DNA from: Gammaproteobacteria bacterium
GTDB taxonomy: Bacteria > Pseudomonadota > Gammaproteobacteria > DRJJ01
DNA: 8,138 nucleotides
Direction: 5' to 3'
Assembly (NCBI GenBank): GCA_011052255.1
Contig: DRJJ01000254.1
Coordinates: 1-8,138 of the forward strand
The position numbers and the translations under genes were made by a program. Shown here piece after piece: positions 6,234-8,138 of this stretch (its first letter is position 1; each line of letters begins with the position of its first letter). The notes under the pieces were generated by a model. That model had not been told where the DNA came from, did not search any database, and was given only the letters and a program-made list of their open reading frames with translations.

Positions 6234-6264
6234 TGTCGGGCCCGGTTGTTACGCCGGCCCGACA
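6234..6264. terminator. GC-rich hairpin between convergent genes, probable bidirectional terminator
   Basis: TGTCGGGCC at 6234-6242 pairs perfectly with GGCCCGACA at 6256-6264, leaving a 13-base loop in which two more G-C pairs are possible after a one-base bulge. It lies between the lipoprotein stop and the end of thiC. Neither side has a proper T-run, so it may be an imperfect intrinsic terminator or an mRNA 3'-end stabiliser. Confidence 0.6.
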
Positions 6265-6272
6265 ACAATGCC

Positions 6273-8138
6273 TCAGGACGGTTTGTATATCTCGGCACCC
6301 TGCTGATTAAATTCGTCGGCCTTGCTCTTCATGCCTTTTTCCAGCGCCACTTCTACATCCATTCCTTCGCGTGCGGCATAGTCGCGCACATCCTGACTGA
6401 TCTTCATTGAGCAGAAGTTCGGGCCGCACATGGAACAGAAATGCGCCACCTTGTGTGCCTGTTTGGGCATGGTCTCATCATGGAATGCGCGTGCCCGGTC
6501 CGGATCCAGCCCCAGGTTGAACTGGTCTTCCCAGCGAAATTCAAAGCGCGCCTTCGACATCGCATTATCACGTATCTGCGCACCTGGATGGCCCTTGGCC
6601 AGATCAGCCGCATGGGCGGCCAGCTTGTAGGTGATTATGCCTTCTTTCACATCATCGCGGTTGGGCAGACCCAGATGTTCCTTGGGTGTTACATAACACA
6701 GCATCGCACAACCAAACCAGCCGATCATTGCAGCACCAATGCCAGAAGTAATATGGTCATAGCCGGGGGCGATATCGGTCGTCAGCGGGCCCAGTGTATA
6801 AAAGGGTGCTTCCTTGCAAACTTCCAGCTGCTTGTCCATGTTTTCCTTGATCATATGCATCGGCACATGGCCCGGGCCTTCGATCATGGTCTGTACGTCA
6901 TGCTTCCAGGCAATTTCAGTCAGCTCACCCAGGGTCTCCAGCTCACCGAACTGGGCGGCATCGTTGGCATCAGCGATCGAGCCAGGACGTAGCCCGTCAC
7001 CCAGTGAGAACGAAATGTCATAGGCCTTCATGATCTCGCAGATTTCTTCAAAATTTGTATACAGGAAGCTCTCCTGATGGTGTGACAGACACCACTTGGC
7101 CATAATCGCACCACCACGCGACACAATCCCGGTGGTACGTTTGGCCGTCAGCGGTACGTAACGCAACAGCACACCGGCATGGATGGTAAAGTAATCCACG
7201 CCCTGCTCGGCCTGTTCGATCAGGGTATCGCGGAACAGCTCCCAGGTCAGATCCTCGGCCTTGCCGTTCACTTTTTCCAGCGCCTGATAGATCGGCACGG
7301 TACCGATCGGCACCGGGCTGTTGCGGATGATCCACTCACGCGTCTCGTGTATGTTCTTGCCGGTCGACAGATCCATAATGGTATCGGAGCCCCAGCGGAT
7401 GCCCCAGCTCATTTTGTCGACTTCCTGTTCGATAGAAGAAGTGACCGCCGAGTTACCCAGATTGCCGTTAATCTTGACCAGGAAGTTACGCCCGATGATC
7501 ACCGGCTCCAGCTCGGTATGGTTGATGTTGGCCGGAATGATCGCCCTGCCACGGGCAATTTCATCACGCACAAACTCGGCAGTAATCTCGGCCGGTAAAG
7601 CAGCGCCCCAGCTCTGTCCGGGATGTTGTTCCTGCATGGCCTGCTGGTGCTGTTGCAAGCGCATATTTTCACGTATTGCGACAAACTCCATTTCCGGGGT
7701 AATAATCCCCTGCCTGGCATAATGCATCTGGCTCACATTGCAACCGGCCTTTGCTCGCCGGGGCAGGCGCTTATGGTGCTCAAAGCGCAGGTGATCCAGG
7801 CTGCTATCTGCCGCACGTTCACGACCGAATGCCGAAGTCTGCTGACTTAGCTGCTCGGTGTCGTTGCGCTCATCGATCCATGCCGAACGGATATCAGCCA
7901 GACCCTTGCAGATATCGATGGTGACCTCGGGATCCGTGTAGGGGCCCGAGGTATCATAAACCGTCACCGCCGGATTCGGTTCGCTGCCCTGCTCCGTGAT
8001 GGTATCGGTTAGCGAAATTTCACGCATCGGTACACGAATATCAGGCCGGCTGCCCTGTACATATATCTTGCGGGAGTTGGGAAACGGCTGAATGGATGCA
8101 TCATTTATTTTGGCCGTCTTGCTCAGAAACTCATCGAC
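6273..8138 (-). CDS. thiC: Phosphomethylpyrimidine synthase ThiC (5' end outside window)
   Basis: ThiC is a radical SAM enzyme that rearranges 5-aminoimidazole ribotide to hydroxymethylpyrimidine phosphate in thiamine biosynthesis. The visible 621 residues resemble E. coli ThiC almost throughout, for example FPNSRKIYVQG, VPMREISL, HYARQGIITPEMEF, RAIIPANINH, FTIHAGVLLRYVP, SRGGAIMAKWCLSHH, SLGDGLRPGS, MIEGPGHVPMH and GPLTTDIAPGYDH. The C-terminal cluster motif CSMCGPNFC (CxxCx4C) binds the 4Fe-4S cluster and is intact. The reading frame stays open from the Met at 8027 to the window edge at 8138, and that extra stretch aligns with the normal ThiC N-terminus. The true start is therefore beyond the window; the Met at 8027 is internal. 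A TPP riboswitch often precedes thiC but would also lie outside. The gene is complete at its 3' end (TGA at 6275-6273) and shows no frame break. Confidence 0.98.
   Translation of the reverse strand, partial: VDEFLSKTAKINDASIQPFPNSRKIYVQGSRPDIRVPMREISLTDTITEQGSEPNPAVTVYDTSGPYTDPEVTIDICKGLADIRSAWIDERNDTEQLSQQTSAFGRERAADSSLDHLRFEHHKRLPRRAKAGCNVSQMHYARQGIITPEMEFVAIRENMRLQQHQQAMQEQHPGQSWGAALPAEITAEFVRDEIARGRAIIPANINHTELEPVIIGRNFLVKINGNLGNSAVTSSIEQEVDKMSWGIRWGSDTIMDLSTGKNIHETREWIIRNSPVPIGTVPIYQALEKVNGKAEDLTWELFRDTLIEQAEQGVDYFTIHAGVLLRYVPLTAKRTTGIVSRGGAIMAKWCLSHHQESFLYTNFEEICEIMKAYDISFSLGDGLRPGSIADANDAAQFGELETLGELTEIAWKHDVQTMIEGPGHVPMHMIKENMDKQLEVCKEAPFYTLGPLTTDIAPGYDHITSGIGAAMIGWFGCAMLCYVTPKEHLGLPNRDDVKEGIITYKLAAHAADLAKGHPGAQIRDNAMSKARFEFRWEDQFNLGLDPDRARAFHDETMPKQAHKVAHFCSMCGPNFCSMKISQDVRDYAAREGMDVEVALEKGMKSKADEFNQQGAEIYKPS

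Noticed and set aside
6441..6992. Long plus-strand open frame (183 codons) opposite thiC
   Set aside because: It mirrors the conserved thiC coding sequence and has no recognisable motif of its own; it is a shadow frame.
7179..7722. Overlapping plus-strand frames opposite the 5' half of thiC
   Set aside because: Two different frames overlap each other and the highly conserved thiC; neither shows protein-like features.
8025..8027. Met at 8027 as the start of thiC
   Set aside because: The frame remains open to the window edge and the upstream residues (FPNSRKIYVQG) match the usual ThiC N-terminal region.

Overview
The window looks like an ordinary chromosomal stretch of a gammaproteobacterium of intermediate GC. 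The support is a proteobacterial-type ThiC, a lipoprotein with a standard LSAC lipobox, a small RRxGxDRR-repeat protein and mostly Shine-Dalgarno-led genes. I cannot name the genus. No tRNA, rRNA, CRISPR array, transposase or phage gene was seen.

Layout from left to right. (1) Positions 33-875 (-) encode a class I SAM-dependent methyltransferase. Its ATG overlaps the stop of the reading frame before it (TAATG). That preceding stretch, 875-1240 (-), is a wreck. It holds the N-terminal part and an internal piece of a PhnD-like (phosphate/phosphonate-type) periplasmic binding protein, joined out of frame with the middle missing, followed by a cysteine-containing tail of unknown origin. (2) Positions 1377-1598 (+) encode a 73-residue charged protein with two RRxGxDRR repeats, behind its own promoter. 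(3) Positions 1614-4769 hold three genes on the minus strand, transcribed from right to left. The first is a response regulator whose GGDEF domain is degenerate (GMSRF) but keeps an RxxD I-site. The second is a four-helix MotA/TolQ/ExbB-type channel subunit. The third is a MotB/ExbD-position partner with one membrane helix, a very long coiled coil and a small basic C-terminal domain instead of an OmpA domain. (4) Positions 4770-5009 are a divergent intergenic region with overlapping promoter-like elements. (5) Positions 5010-6224 (+) hold a cytoplasmic DsbA-family (FrnE-like) oxidoreductase and an outer-membrane-type lipoprotein, 30 bases apart. (6) A GC-rich hairpin at 6234-6264 separates these from thiC (-), which runs off the right edge, so its start and any TPP riboswitch lie outside.

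The most interesting part is region 3. The two channel genes are separated by 5 bases and are almost certainly an ion-driven complex of the MotAB/ExbBD/ZorAB superfamily. The co-directional upstream regulator carries an intact phosphoacceptor receiver and a GGDEF domain that should not make c-di-GMP but could still bind it. A plausible reading, which is inference, is a stator-like machine whose activity or expression is tuned by phosphorylation and c-di-GMP. It lacks the peptidoglycan-binding domain of flagellar stators, and no known Zorya effector genes lie next to it.
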